From: Streptomyces sp. RKAG293 | Lineage (GTDB): Bacteria > Actinomycetota > Actinomycetes > Streptomycetales > Streptomycetaceae | Direction: 5' to 3' | NCBI RefSeq assembly: GCF_023701745.1 | Contig: NZ_JAJOZB010000001.1 | Span: 5,307,501-5,371,500 of the forward strand | Length of the DNA: 64,000 nucleotides | In this document: in pieces, positions 1 through 8,872 of the stretch | How positions within the stretch are numbered: the stretch's first letter is position 1 | Layout of the letters: every line of letters begins with the position of its first letter | Notes under the pieces: model-generated | The model's input: the letters and a program-made list of their open reading frames with translations, nothing else | What the model was told of the DNA's origin: nothing | The model's database searches: none | Program-made: the position numbers and the translations under genes

Positions 1-207
1 GGCGGGGAAGTTCGGCAGCGTGGAGAGGTCGTTCCCGAACGACGCCGTCTCCGAGGTGAACCGGTCACCCGTGAGCTGCATTCCGTCACCCGAGTCCCCG
101 GCGAACCGGATGATCACCCGGTCCAGCCGCTGGACCTCCTTGGCCGGTTTGCGCTGTTCACCGAGCAGCGGCTGTCCTACGGCTGGGCTGCTGACCTGGC
201 TGGTCAC
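1..207 (-). CDS. korA: 2-oxoacid:ferredoxin oxidoreductase alpha subunit, 5' fragment (KorA-like)
   Basis: Only the first 69 codons are in the window; the gene runs off the left edge. The fragment reads from a GTG start through [21 protein letters not shown] to a [16 protein letters not shown] segment. This is the typical start of the gamma/alpha fused subunit of actinobacterial 2-oxoglutarate:ferredoxin oxidoreductase, where the glycine-rich GDSGDG turn opens the gamma domain. The family oxidatively decarboxylates 2-oxoglutarate with CoA and reduces ferredoxin, normally with a KorB partner encoded just downstream, here outside the window. The GTG is supported by an AAGGAGGT Shine-Dalgarno (minus strand of 216-223) eight bases upstream. 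The substrate (2-oxoglutarate rather than pyruvate) is inferred from family resemblance. Confidence 0.85.
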   Translation of the reverse strand, partial: MTSQVSSPAVGQPLLGEQRKPAKEVQRLDRVIIRFAGDSGDGMQLTGDRFTSETASFGNDLSTLPNFPA

Positions 208-531
208 TGAATCGGACCTCCTTCGAGGCGGCGGCTCACGGACACGGTCATGACCGTTGATCCCACCCACATGCTACGGGGGTAAGGGTCACCTTCCTGG
301 GGTTTGACCGCTTCCTGCACGTCGCGCTGAGCTTTTCTCTGCCACGTTGTGTCACAGTTCGATCGCCCCCCAAGCCCTCACTCGTACGACGCTGTCGCGT
401 GGTGCTTCAGTTCTACGACCGCGCGCATGAGTGGGACTCAATGCCAGTGCGTGCTGCTCCGTACCGGTGTGTGGTGCGCCGTGCCCGAACGGCCGGTGCG
501 CCATGCCAGCATCTGACACTCTGTCAGATGA
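208..531. other. Intergenic region between the response regulator gene and korA
   Basis: About 320 bases without a supportable gene. It holds the korA ribosome binding site (216-223, minus strand) and, at its right end, a perfect inverted repeat (510-530) that abuts the response regulator stop codon. I see no convincing -35/-10 pair for korA. Confidence 0.6.
510..530. terminator. Perfect 9-bp inverted repeat after the response regulator gene
   Basis: CATCTGACA, a CTC spacer and TGTCAGATG form a 21-base palindrome ending one base before the response regulator stop codon (532-534, minus strand). As RNA it is a 9-bp hairpin with a 3-nt loop, but it has no U tract and is not GC-rich, unlike the other terminators in this window. 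It could instead be an operator for a dimeric (for example TetR-type) regulator. Confidence 0.5.
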
Positions 532-1191
532 TCATGAATTGAGATAGGTGAGTACGGCCAGCACCCGCCGGTGATCCCCGCCACTCGGTGCCAGCCCCAG
601 CTTCAGGAAGATATTGCTCACGTGCTTCTCCACCGCGCCGTCGCTCACCACGAGTTGAGCGGCCACCGCGGAGTTCGTCCGGCCCTCGGCCATCAGGCCC
701 AGCACCTCGCGCTCGCGCGGCGTGAGCCCCGCCAGAACGTCCTGCTTCCGGCTCCGGCCCAGCAGCTGCGCCACGACCTCGGGGTCCAGCGCGGTACCGC
801 CCTGGGCCACCCGGACCACGGCGTCCACGAACTCGCGGACCTCCGCCACCCGGTCCTTGAGCAGATAGCCGACGCCACGGCTGCTGCCGGCCAGCAGCTC
901 CGTCGCGTACTGCTCCTCGACGTACTGCGACAGCACCAGCACACCCACCCCGGGATGCTCCCGGCGCAGCTGAACGGCGGCCCGCACACCTTCGTCCGTA
1001 TGGGTGGGCGGCATCCTGACGTCCGCCACCACCACATCGGGGAGATCGCCCTCGTCCGCCATTTCTCCGATGACCTTGATCAGTGCCACGGCGTCGCCCA
1101 CTCCCGCGACGACATCGTGACCCCGGTCGGTCAGCAGCCGGGTCAGGCCCTCCCGAAGCAGTACCGAATCCTCGGCGATGACGACCCGCAC
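532..1191 (-). CDS. NarL/LuxR-family response regulator
   Basis: A 219-residue two-component response regulator. The receiver domain (about 1-120) has the acidic pocket E7-D8 and the likely phosphoacceptor D57 in VVVADVRMPP. The C-terminal LuxR-type helix-turn-helix begins LTPREREVLGLMAEGRTN and ends in a recognition helix with VEKHVSNIFLKLGL. I chose the GTG giving MRVVIAEDS because GGGAG lies five bases upstream and families of this type usually begin this way; a GTG four codons earlier (1203) is possible. It lies downstream of two histidine kinases on the same strand, so it is the likely partner of one or both. The 238-base gap to the first kinase contains a 10-bp inverted repeat (1252-1261 with 1306-1315), a possible internal terminator. 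Its target genes are not evident. Confidence 0.9.
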   Translation of the reverse strand: MRVVIAEDSVLLREGLTRLLTDRGHDVVAGVGDAVALIKVIGEMADEGDLPDVVVADVRMPPTHTDEGVRAAVQLRREHPGVGVLVLSQYVEEQYATELLAGSSRGVGYLLKDRVAEVREFVDAVVRVAQGGTALDPEVVAQLLGRSRKQDVLAGLTPREREVLGLMAEGRTNSAVAAQLVVSDGAVEKHVSNIFLKLGLAPSGGDHRRVLAVLTYLNS

Positions 1192-1441
1192 CCTGTCTCC
1201 CACGTTTTCCAGCCCCCCACATTCGATGTGACCACCCCAGCATTTCAGTATCCGGACCCGGGATGGGGAGCCTGCCGCCCCCAATCGCCGGACGGATCAG
1301 GATTTCCGGGTCCGGCCGGCGACGAGGGGCGTGGGGTGGGGGCGGTTCCAGCGGGTGGAGGTCGCGCGGAAACCGGGGCGTTCCAGGGGCGGCGGGTACG
1401 CCCGGGGCGGGCCCGGCCGGTGCCGGGGAACCCGCTGGGTG

Positions 1442-2755
1442 TCACACCCGCCAGGGGAGTTCGGCGGTGATCCGGGTCGGGCCGCCGGCGGGGGAGTCGA
1501 CGGCCAGCACACCGTCGACGGCGTCCAGCCGCTCCATCAGCCCCGCCAGCCCCGAACCGGCCGAGGTGTCGACGCCGCCGACGCCGTTGTCGGAGACGTA
1601 CAGCATCATCCGGTCCGCGGACCGCCAGATGTCGACCTGGGCCTTGGAGGCCCCGCTGTGCTTGCTGATGTTCTGCAGCAGCTCGGAGACCGTGAAGTAC
1701 GCGATGCCCTCGATCGCGGGCACCGGGCGGGCCGGCAGGTCCACGGTCACGCTCACCGGTACCGTGCAGCGCGCGGCGACCGACGACAGGGCCGGGCCGA
1801 GACCGCGGTCGGTGAGGATCGCGGGATGGATGCCGCGGGCCAGATCGCGCAGCTCCTGGAGGGCGATCTTCACCTCGCCGTGCGCCTCGCCCACCATGAC
1901 GGCCGCGGCCTGCGGGTCCTCCAGCAGCTTCTCCTTGGCCAGCCCGAGGTCCATGGCCAGGGCGACGAGCCGGGCCTGGGCGCCGTCGTGCAGATCGCGC
2001 TCGATGCGCCGCAGGTCGGCCGCCGCGTGGTCCACGACGACTCCTCGGTCGGACTCCAGCTCGGTGACCCGGGTGGCCAGCTTCGACGGGCCGAGCAGCC
2101 CCGACACCATCAGCCGGTCGACGTGCGCCATGCCGCGGAACATCCACGGGGCGGCGAGGACGAGGACCAGGCCCACGCTGGAGGTGAGCACCATGTCGCC
2201 GGCGGTGTGCAGGTACCAGCCGCCGCCGTCCTTGTCGCCGTACAGCTGCAGCCCCGACTGGCCGAGGTAGACGGGGAAGATCCACCGCCACAGCGGGTAG
2301 GTCAGGAAGCCCCAGCCGTAGAAGAAGAACGTGAGCGAGACGCAGAAGCTGAAGACCGCCCACGGGAAGTGCAGGAAGCAGTAGAGGGCGTGCCGCCAGG
2401 AGACGCCGCTCTTGAGCTGTGCGCCGAGCCACCCCATGAAGCCGCCCTTGGCGGCGCGGACCGGGCCCGGCTCGGGCACGTCGTGACGCAGCAGTGCGCG
2501 GGACCGGGCCCGTTCGATGATGCCGATGCCCCGGCAGCCCGCGAGGCCCGCGGCCAGGACCGGCAGTCCGAGGAAGGTGATGAGGAGGCCGGCACCGACC
2601 GAGAGCATCGTCACCACGTAGACGAAGCTGAGGATGCCCATGGGCAGGTTCAGCAGCAGGTAGGCCAACTCACGCCAGGTCCTCGCCTCGAACGGCGCGC
2701 GAAGCACCGCTGGGACGCGGTGCTCGCGCGGTGCCGGCGAAAAGTCGTAAGCCAT
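1442..2755 (-). CDS. Membrane sensor histidine kinase (HisKA_3 family), copy 1
   Basis: A 437-residue sensor kinase. Hydrophobic segments around residues 31-75, 123-152 and 188-203 form an integral membrane sensor region. The HisKA_3 dimerisation helix carries the phospho-acceptor H256 in RRIERDLHDGAQARL. The ATPase domain has the N box VSELLQNISKHSGA and glycine-rich DNGVGG and GSGLAGLMERL motifs. It lies between its paralogue upstream and the response regulator downstream on the same strand. The catalytic core is nearly identical to the paralogue while the membrane parts differ. This copy has an extra stretch (about 150-195) absent from the other, so the sensor inputs may have diverged. The signal is unknown. 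Confidence 0.92.
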   Translation of the reverse strand: MAYDFSPAPREHRVPAVLRAPFEARTWRELAYLLLNLPMGILSFVYVVTMLSVGAGLLITFLGLPVLAAGLAGCRGIGIIERARSRALLRHDVPEPGPVRAAKGGFMGWLGAQLKSGVSWRHALYCFLHFPWAVFSFCVSLTFFFYGWGFLTYPLWRWIFPVYLGQSGLQLYGDKDGGGWYLHTAGDMVLTSSVGLVLVLAAPWMFRGMAHVDRLMVSGLLGPSKLATRVTELESDRGVVVDHAAADLRRIERDLHDGAQARLVALAMDLGLAKEKLLEDPQAAAVMVGEAHGEVKIALQELRDLARGIHPAILTDRGLGPALSSVAARCTVPVSVTVDLPARPVPAIEGIAYFTVSELLQNISKHSGASKAQVDIWRSADRMMLYVSDNGVGGVDTSAGSGLAGLMERLDAVDGVLAVDSPAGGPTRITAELPWRV

Positions 2756-2859
2756 GGTTCCGTCCGTCCTCTGGTTTCTGCTCCCCTATGACATACAGCC
2801 TGGTCGAACGGCGCTTTCCCGCCCATGGTGCGGATCGGCGTGTTCGGGAGGGGATATCC

Positions 2860-4080
2860 CTACCCCGCCAGGTGGCCCTGGCGCGCGGACCCGGTCCTGG
2901 GCGGTGCCTGCTCGCGGTCGCGCCAGGGGAGTTCCGCGGTGATGGTCGTCGGGCCGCCGACGGGGGAGTCCACCACGAGCAGGCCGTCGACGGAGTCGAG
3001 CCGCTCGGTCAGCCCGGCGAGACCCGTACCGCCGGTGGTTCCGGCTCCGCCGTTCCCGTCGTCCCTGACCTGGATCATCAGCCGATCCTGCGAACGCCAC
3101 AGGTCGACGCCGGCGGTGCGCGCGCCGCTGTGTTTGCTGATGTTCTGCAGCAGCTCGGACACGGTGAAGTACGCGATGCCCTCGATCGCCGCCGCGGGCC
3201 GGGCGTTCAGGTCGACACCGACCTGGACCGGCACCGTGCAGCGCGCGGCGACCGACGACAGCGCCGCGTTCAGACCGCGGTCGGTGAGGATCGCGGGATG
3301 GATGCCGCGGGCCAGATCGCGCAGCTCCTGGAGGGCGATCTTCACCTCGCCGTGCGCCTCGCCCACCATCTTGGCCGCCGCCTCCGGGTCCTCCAGCAGC
3401 TTCTCCTTGGCCAGGCCGAGGTCCATCGCCAGCGCGACGAGCCGGGCCTGAGCCCCGTCGTGCAGATCGCGCTCGATGCGCCGCAGGTCGGCCGCCGCGT
3501 GGTCGACGACGACCCCGCGGTCCGACTCCAGCTCGGCGATCCGCTGCTCCAGCTCGTCCGACGGTTGCAGCAGCCCCCGCACCATCACCCGGTCCACGGT
3601 GGTCAGCCCGCGTGCGATGAAGCCGAGCGCGGGCCAGGCGACGAAGAGCGAGGCGAAGGTGAGGGTGAAGGTGAGGATGCCCCAGGGAAGCCGGATGGCG
3701 AAGTACAGCGCGTGCCGCCAGGCGACCGGGTCCTTGAGCGTCGCCCACAGCCACGGCAGGAAGCCGAAGGTGCTCGGCCGCAGCGGCCGGGGATCGTCGA
3801 TCACCACCCCCAGCATCTCGCGGGCGCGCGCCCGCTCAAGTCTGCCGAGCAGCCGGCAGCCGATGAGCCCGCCCGCGAGCAGGGGCAGTCCGATCACCGT
3901 GACCGACAGCCCGATACCGATCGCCAGCATCGTCACGACGAAGACGAAGCCGATGATCACGATCGGCAGGTTCAGCAGCAGGTACCCGACTTCCTTCCAG
4001 GTCACCGCGCCGTACGCGAGCCGCGGTGGCGGCAGCGGGGCGGGTTCGGCGGAGGTCGGGACAGCAGGACTCGGGCTCAT
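2860..4080 (-). CDS. Membrane sensor histidine kinase (HisKA_3 family), copy 2
   Basis: A 406-residue paralogue of the neighbouring kinase. After a proline-rich cytoplasmic start (about 1-25) come membrane segments near 31-75 and 123-160, then HisKA_3 with H207 in RRIERDLHDGAQARL, the N box VSELLQNISKHSGA, and G boxes DDGNGG and GTGLAGLTERL. It is the first gene of a minus-strand group (kinase 2, kinase 1, regulator) and is divergent from nuoA, sharing a 190-base intergenic region with it. About 50 residues around the phospho-acceptor are identical in the two kinases, and part of the gene is identical at DNA level, which suggests recent duplication or gene conversion. Both kinases may phosphorylate the same regulator. 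Confidence 0.92.
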   Translation of the reverse strand: MSPSPAVPTSAEPAPLPPPRLAYGAVTWKEVGYLLLNLPIVIIGFVFVVTMLAIGIGLSVTVIGLPLLAGGLIGCRLLGRLERARAREMLGVVIDDPRPLRPSTFGFLPWLWATLKDPVAWRHALYFAIRLPWGILTFTLTFASLFVAWPALGFIARGLTTVDRVMVRGLLQPSDELEQRIAELESDRGVVVDHAAADLRRIERDLHDGAQARLVALAMDLGLAKEKLLEDPEAAAKMVGEAHGEVKIALQELRDLARGIHPAILTDRGLNAALSSVAARCTVPVQVGVDLNARPAAAIEGIAYFTVSELLQNISKHSGARTAGVDLWRSQDRLMIQVRDDGNGGAGTTGGTGLAGLTERLDSVDGLLVVDSPVGGPTTITAELPWRDREQAPPRTGSARQGHLAG

Positions 4081-4270
4081 GCTTCCAGCCTGCCGGTAGG
4101 GGCGGCCGGAGCGCCATGGGGTTCATAGGGCGGGACAAGGTGGGGTTAACCCCCCTGAGGCCTGCACGGCCGCTTCCCGCGCTCAAGTCAGGGCCTAGAC
4201 TCCCTCCGTATAGATCGTCTAAAGATCCACTGGGATCGCTGGACAACGAGGGAACGAGGGGCGGACGGAC

Positions 4271-4639
4271 GTGGACTACTTCCACGGCTACTCGGTCGTC
4301 GGTCTGGTCGCGGTGGTCGGGGTGCTCTTCGTGGCCGTGGCCTTCGGCGCCGGGCGGCTTTTGCGGCCGGTCGTGCCGACGCAGGAAAAGATGCTCACGT
4401 ACGAGTGCGGGGTCGACCCCGTCGGCGAGGGCTGGGCGCACACCCAGATCCGCTACTACGTGTACTCCTTCCTCTACGTCATCTTCGCGGTGGACACGAT
4501 CTTCCTGTTCCCCTGGGCGACGGTCTTCGCCGCGCCCGGATTCGGCGCGACCACGCTGGTGGAGATGTTCGTCTTCATCGGCTTCCTGGCCGTCGGCCTG
4601 CTCTACGCCTGGAAGAAGGGCGTCCTCGAATGGACGTGA
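4271..4639 (+). CDS. nuoA: NADH-quinone oxidoreductase subunit A (second nuo cluster)
   Basis: A 122-residue, three-helix membrane subunit of complex I. It shows the family signature: a first hydrophobic segment, the conserved loop [13 protein letters not shown] with its conserved cysteine, then [21 protein letters not shown] with the conserved D and E/F pattern. The GTG start follows GAGGGGCGG. It opens a ten-gene overlapping operon; its last codons overlap the nuoB start. The upstream 190 bases are shared with a divergent histidine kinase gene. The cluster lacks nuoD-G, so this copy belongs to a reduced complex rather than a full 14-subunit enzyme. Confidence 0.95.
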   Translation: MDYFHGYSVVGLVAVVGVLFVAVAFGAGRLLRPVVPTQEKMLTYECGVDPVGEGWAHTQIRYYVYSFLYVIFAVDTIFLFPWATVFAAPGFGATTLVEMFVFIGFLAVGLLYAWKKGVLEWT

Positions 4640-5289
4640 CCCCTGTGACTCCCGCGACGTCCGGTCCTGATGCTTCCGGTGCTTCCGGGCCGGACGGGAG
4701 TGAGGTCCAGTACCTGCCGGAGCCGCGCCGGCTGGGCACCCTCGCCCGGCTCGCGCCGGAACCGATGAAGGTGATCCTGAACTGGGGCCGCCGCTACAGC
4801 CTGTGGGTCTTCAACTTCGGACTCGCCTGCTGCGCGATCGAGTTCATCGCGGCGTCGATGGCCCGGCACGACTTCATCCGGCTCGGTGTCATCCCGTTCG
4901 CCCCCGGCCCCCGGCAGGCCGACCTGATGATCGTCTCCGGCACCGTCACGGACAAGATGGCGCCGGCCGTCCGGCGGCTCTACGAGCAGATGCCCGAGCC
5001 GAAGTACGTCATCTCCTTCGGCGCCTGCTCCAACTGCGGCGGCCCGTACTGGGACTCGTACTCGGTCACCAAGGGCGTCGACCAGATCATCCCCGTCGAC
5101 GTCTACGTCCCCGGCTGCCCGCCGCGGCCGGAGGCGCTGCTCCAGGGGATCCTCAAGCTCCAGGAGAAGATCGCCCGCGAGTCCCTCGCCGACCGGTACG
5201 CCGACGGCCCGGTGGCCCGCCCGTCCGTGGCGGCCCTGAGCAGCAAGCTGATCGCCGCACCGCCGACGCCGGGGGAGGACCAGCGATGA
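4630..5289 (+). CDS. nuoB: NADH-quinone oxidoreductase subunit B
   Basis: A 219-residue iron-sulfur subunit that carries cluster N2 in complex I. All four expected cysteines are present: C67 and C68 in [10 protein letters not shown]133 in GACSNCGG, and C163 in [12 protein letters not shown]-terminal residues 1-28 and the C-terminal 30 residues are low-complexity extensions beyond the core. The ATG overlaps the end of nuoA by ten bases, and the stop overlaps the nuoC ATG (ATGA), so the genes are translationally coupled. An intact N2 site means the subunit should still pass electrons, even though the quinone-binding partner NuoD is not encoded in this cluster. Confidence 0.95.
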   Translation: MDVTPVTPATSGPDASGASGPDGSEVQYLPEPRRLGTLARLAPEPMKVILNWGRRYSLWVFNFGLACCAIEFIAASMARHDFIRLGVIPFAPGPRQADLMIVSGTVTDKMAPAVRRLYEQMPEPKYVISFGACSNCGGPYWDSYSVTKGVDQIIPVDVYVPGCPPRPEALLQGILKLQEKIARESLADRYADGPVARPSVAALSSKLIAAPPTPGEDQR

Positions 5290-6347
5290 CGACCCCGGAA
5301 CCGGGTGCGGAGTCGGAGGCAGAGCCGGGCAATGATCCGGGCGTTGAGCCGGGCGCGGGCGAAGCGGCCGCAGGCGAAGCGTCGGCTGTCGCGCCCGTTC
5401 CCGCCGAGCCGGCCGTCGGGTGGCTGCCCGGTGGCGCGGCGGAGATCTTCGGGGCCGAGGCCACGGCGGTGGAGGCGTTCGGTCTGCTGACCGTGGACGT
5501 TCCGGTCGGCTCGTGGATCGCCGCGCTGGAGATCGCCAGGGACAAGCTCGGCTGCACCTACTTCGACTGGCTGAGCGCCGTCGACGAGGCCGCCGCGGGC
5601 TTCCGGGTCTGCGCGCATCTGGTGTCGCTGCCCGGCGCCGCGGCCGACGGCCGCATGGTGCGGCGGCTGCTCGTCCGCACCACGGTCCCGCACTCGGCGG
5701 CCGTGCTGCCCACCGCCGTCGACGTCTTCGCTGGCGCGGGCTGGCACGAGCGCGAGACGCACGAGATGTTCGGCATCGACTTCACGGGCCACCCGCACCT
5801 GGTGCCGCTGCTGCTCCCCGACGAGTTCGAGGGCCATCCGCTGCGCAAGGACTTCGTCCTCGCCGCCCGCGTCGCCAAGGCGTGGCCCGGCGCCAAGGAG
5901 CCGGGCGAATCGGAGCACGGCGGGCCCAAGCGCCGGACGATGCTCCCGCCGGGCGTCCCTGACCCGAACGAATGGGGCCCGCTCAAGGGCCAGCTCCCGC
6001 CGGCCCCGGCCCGCCCGGCCCGCACCCCGCGTGCGGCGGGCGCGGCCGGTGCCGCACGTGGTGCGGCCGCTGCCGGTGCGGGTGCGGGTGCTGCCGCCGA
6101 GCGGCCGGCCCGCCGGCCCCGCCCGGCGAGCGACCAGCCCGACGCCCCCTGGCAGCAGGCCCCGGCGGAGAAACCCGCGCCGGTCGAGAAACCGGCTCCG
6201 GGTCCGGCTACGGCTCCCGCTCCGGAGACCGCTCCGCCCGCGGAACCCGCACTGCCTGCTGAGACCGCTCCGCCCGCTCCGCCCGTTCAACCCGCCCCGG
6301 CCACCCCGCCGGAGACCCCCGACACCGAGGGAGGACCGACCCCGTGA
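5286..6347 (+). CDS. nuoC: NADH-quinone oxidoreductase subunit C with long Ala/Pro-rich tail
   Basis: 353 residues, well above the roughly 200-250 usual for NuoC. Residues 1-45 are acidic and low in complexity. The conserved 30-kDa-subunit domain spans about 50-215 and contains the signature [12 protein letters not shown] at 154-165. From about residue 241 to the end the protein is an Ala/Pro/Arg/Glu tail with repeated EKPAP-like units, probably disordered. Start and stop both overlap neighbours (ATGA with nuoB, GTGA with nuoH). The stop codon touches the nuoH start, so there is no room for the nuoD, E, F and G genes that normally follow. The role of the tail is unknown. Confidence 0.9.
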   Translation: MTTPEPGAESEAEPGNDPGVEPGAGEAAAGEASAVAPVPAEPAVGWLPGGAAEIFGAEATAVEAFGLLTVDVPVGSWIAALEIARDKLGCTYFDWLSAVDEAAAGFRVCAHLVSLPGAAADGRMVRRLLVRTTVPHSAAVLPTAVDVFAGAGWHERETHEMFGIDFTGHPHLVPLLLPDEFEGHPLRKDFVLAARVAKAWPGAKEPGESEHGGPKRRTMLPPGVPDPNEWGPLKGQLPPAPARPARTPRAAGAAGAARGAAAAGAGAGAAAERPARRPRPASDQPDAPWQQAPAEKPAPVEKPAPGPATAPAPETAPPAEPALPAETAPPAPPVQPAPATPPETPDTEGGPTP

Positions 6348-7306
6348 ACGACATCCTCGATGTCGCGCTGCGGCTCGTCGCCGTTCTCGTCGTCTTCCTC
6401 ACGTTCCCGCTCATCATCGGCCAGGCCGAGCACAAGGTGATGGCCCATATGCAGGGCCGGCTCGGCCCGATGTACGCGGGCGGCTTCCACGGGTGGGCCC
6501 AGCTGGTCGCCGACGGGGTGAAGTTCGCGCAGAAGGAGGACATCGTCCCGGCCGAGGCCGACCGGCGGATCTTCCAGCTGGCGCCGGCCGTCGCGCTGCT
6601 CCCCTATCTCCTGGTGCTGATCGCCATTCCGGTCGGCCCGAACGGCTTCGTGGGACAGGCCATCGACGCGGGGCTGTTCTTCGTGCTCGCGGTGATGGGC
6701 ATCGGGGTGCTGGGTTCGCTGATGGCCGGCTGGGCGTCGGCCAACAAGTTCTCGCTGCTCGGCGGGTTGCGTACGGCCGCCCAGCTGATGGCCTACGAAC
6801 TGCCGATGCTGCTGGCGGCGGCCTCCGTCGCGATGGCCGCGGGCACGCTCTCGCTCCCCGGGATCGTCGACGCGTACCAGTGGTGGTGGACGCCGTGGCA
6901 GATCATCGGCGCCCTCGTCTTCTTCATCGCGGGCCTGGCCGAACTCCAGCGCCCGCCGTTCGACATGCCGGTCGCCGACTCGGAGATCATCTTCGGCGCG
7001 TACACCGAGTACACGGGTCTGCGCTTCGCGCTGTTCCTGCTGGCGGAGTACGCGGGCATCGTCGTGCTGTGCGGGCTGACCACCGTGCTGTTCCTCGGCG
7101 GGTGGCACGGTCCGTGGGCCGACAGCGTCGGCTGGGTGTGGACGCTGCTCAAGACCGCGGTGCTCGCCTTCGTCGTCATCTGGCTCCGGGTCACGTATCC
7201 GCGGCTGCGTGAGGACCAGCTGCAGAAGCTCGCCTGGACCGTCCTCATTCCGCTCGCCCTGGCGCAGATCGCGCTGACCGGCGTCGTCAAGGTGGTGATC
7301 TCCTGA
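6344..7306 (+). CDS. nuoH: NADH-quinone oxidoreductase subunit H
   Basis: A 320-residue membrane subunit that links the membrane arm to the peripheral arm and forms part of the quinone cavity. About eight hydrophobic helices are visible. The family motifs include ERK-like [14 protein letters not shown] near residue 27, the loop [14 protein letters not shown], and [25 protein letters not shown], with its conserved glutamates. The GTG start overlaps the nuoC stop and the gene's own stop overlaps the nuoI ATG. The quinone-facing loops look intact, although the usual partner NuoD is absent here. Confidence 0.95.
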   Translation: MNDILDVALRLVAVLVVFLTFPLIIGQAEHKVMAHMQGRLGPMYAGGFHGWAQLVADGVKFAQKEDIVPAEADRRIFQLAPAVALLPYLLVLIAIPVGPNGFVGQAIDAGLFFVLAVMGIGVLGSLMAGWASANKFSLLGGLRTAAQLMAYELPMLLAAASVAMAAGTLSLPGIVDAYQWWWTPWQIIGALVFFIAGLAELQRPPFDMPVADSEIIFGAYTEYTGLRFALFLLAEYAGIVVLCGLTTVLFLGGWHGPWADSVGWVWTLLKTAVLAFVVIWLRVTYPRLREDQLQKLAWTVLIPLALAQIALTGVVKVVIS

Positions 7307-7926
7307 TGCCCATTCCCGGCCACGGCCTGGCCAAGGGCCTTGCCGTCACCCTCAAGGCGATGACGCGCCGTTCCGTCACCGCGCAGTACCCCGACGTGCA
7401 GCCCGACCTGCCGCCGCGCAGCCGCGGCGTCATCGCACTGTTCGAGGAGAACTGCACGGTCTGCATGCTGTGCGCGCGCGAATGCCCCGACTGGTGCATC
7501 TACATCGACTCCCACAAGGAGACGACGCCCGCCACCGCGCCCGGCGGGCGGGAGCGCAGCCGCAATGTGCTCGACCGCTTCGCCATCGACTTCTCGCTCT
7601 GCATGTACTGCGGGATCTGCATCGAGGTGTGCCCCTTCGACGCGCTGTTCTGGACGCCGGAGTTCGAGTACGCCGAGACGGACATCCTCGAACTGACCCA
7701 TGAGCGCGACAAGCTCCGCGACTGGATGTGGACGGTGCCGGCCCCGCCGGCACTCGACCCCGGTGCCGAGGAGCCCAAGGAGATCGCCGCCGCCCGCAAG
7801 GCGGCGGACAAGCTCATCGCCGCGCAGCAGGCGCAGCAAGCGGAACAGGCGGGACAGGCCGAGCAGGCCCAGTCGGCCGAACAGGCGGGACAGGCCGAGC
7901 AGGCACCACCGGAGAGCAGCGCATGA
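7306..7926 (+). CDS. nuoI: NADH-quinone oxidoreductase subunit I, 2x[4Fe-4S] ferredoxin-type
   Basis: A 206-residue iron-sulfur subunit carrying clusters N6a and N6b. Two complete CxxCxxCxxxCP motifs are present: C50, C53, C56, C60 and C99, C102, C105, C109. An additional cysteine follows at DWC. The last 40 residues are an Ala/Gln/Glu tail built from repeated QAEQA and EQAGQ units, not part of the fold. Overlaps nuoH and nuoJ by four bases each. In a cluster lacking the NADH module, this subunit is a plausible entry point for electrons from a ferredoxin; that is inference only. Confidence 0.94.
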   Translation: MPIPGHGLAKGLAVTLKAMTRRSVTAQYPDVQPDLPPRSRGVIALFEENCTVCMLCARECPDWCIYIDSHKETTPATAPGGRERSRNVLDRFAIDFSLCMYCGICIEVCPFDALFWTPEFEYAETDILELTHERDKLRDWMWTVPAPPALDPGAEEPKEIAAARKAADKLIAAQQAQQAEQAGQAEQAQSAEQAGQAEQAPPESSA

Positions 7927-8486
7927 GCCTCGCAGCCGCCGCCGCGGCCCCTTCCGGATTCCTCTCCCCGACCGGGGTCGAGATCGCCTTCGTCCTCGTC
8001 GGTATCGCGACCCTCGGCGCCGCGCTGATCTCCGTCACCACCAAGCAGCTGGTGCACGCCGCGCTGTGGCTGGTGGTCGCGCTCGGCGGGCTCGCCGTCG
8101 AGTACCTGCTGCTGACGGCGGAGTTCATCGCCTGGGTGCAGGTGCTGATCTACGTCGGTTCCGTCGTGGTCCTGATCCTGTTCGGGCTGATGCTCACCCG
8201 CGCGCCCATCGGCCGCTCCCCGGACGCGGACTCCGACAACCGCTGGGTCGCGGTCACCGTGGCGGCCGCCTCCGCGATCACCCTGGTCTGGGTGGTCGTC
8301 GACGCGTTCCGCACCACGTGGATCGATCTGGACGGTCCGGTCCAGGGCTCCACCAAGGTCACCGGGCAGACCCTCTTCCAGCACTGGGTGCTGCCGTTCG
8401 AGGCGCTGTCGGTGCTGCTGCTCGCCGCCCTCGTCGGCGCCATCGTGCTGTCCCGCAAGAACCAGGACCAGGACAAGGAGAGCTGA
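7923..8486 (+). CDS. nuoJ: NADH-quinone oxidoreductase subunit J
   Basis: A 187-residue membrane subunit with five hydrophobic segments. The conserved third helix region reads [32 protein letters not shown], here given in parts: the [18 protein letters not shown] core is diagnostic of NuoJ and contains the pi-bulge helix used in coupling. The ATG start at 7923 overlaps the nuoI stop (ATGA), and the stop shares a base with the nuoK ATG. The C-terminus ends in a charged QDQDKES tail. Confidence 0.94.
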   Translation: MSLAAAAAAPSGFLSPTGVEIAFVLVGIATLGAALISVTTKQLVHAALWLVVALGGLAVEYLLLTAEFIAWVQVLIYVGSVVVLILFGLMLTRAPIGRSPDADSDNRWVAVTVAAASAITLVWVVVDAFRTTWIDLDGPVQGSTKVTGQTLFQHWVLPFEALSVLLLAALVGAIVLSRKNQDQDKES

Positions 8487-8872
8487 TGCACCTCGCCTAT
8501 CCCGCCGTGCTCGCGGTCCTCCTCTTCTCCATCGGGCTCTACGGCGTCCTCGGCCGCCGCAACGCGATCCTCGTCCTGATGTCCGTCGAGCTGATGCTGA
8601 ACGCGGTCAACCTCAACCTCGTCGCGTTCGACGTCTGGCTGCGCGACACCCTGCACGCCGGCCAGGCGCTGACGCTCTTCACGATCACCATCGCCGCCGC
8701 CGAGATCGGCATCGGCCTGGCGATCGTGCTGCTCGTCTACCGCAACCGCGGCAGCTCCGACGTCGACAAGCTCACCGACCTCGCCGAGAACGGCCTCGCC
8801 GGAACCGGTCCGGCCGGCGCGGGCAGCACGCCGGACGCGGCGGCAGACGAGAAGGCAGAGGCCACCGCGTGA
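8486..8872 (+). CDS. nuoK: NADH-quinone oxidoreductase subunit K
   Basis: A 128-residue, three-helix antiporter-like subunit. The conserved glutamate-bearing motifs are visible: [18 protein letters not shown] with its buried Glu, and [21 protein letters not shown] with the second Glu. These carboxylates form part of the proton path in complex I. A 30-residue Ala/Gly/Glu extension follows the third helix, consistent with the tails seen on NuoC and NuoI here. Overlaps nuoJ and nuoL. Confidence 0.94.
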   Translation: MHLAYPAVLAVLLFSIGLYGVLGRRNAILVLMSVELMLNAVNLNLVAFDVWLRDTLHAGQALTLFTITIAAAEIGIGLAIVLLVYRNRGSSDVDKLTDLAENGLAGTGPAGAGSTPDAAADEKAEATA

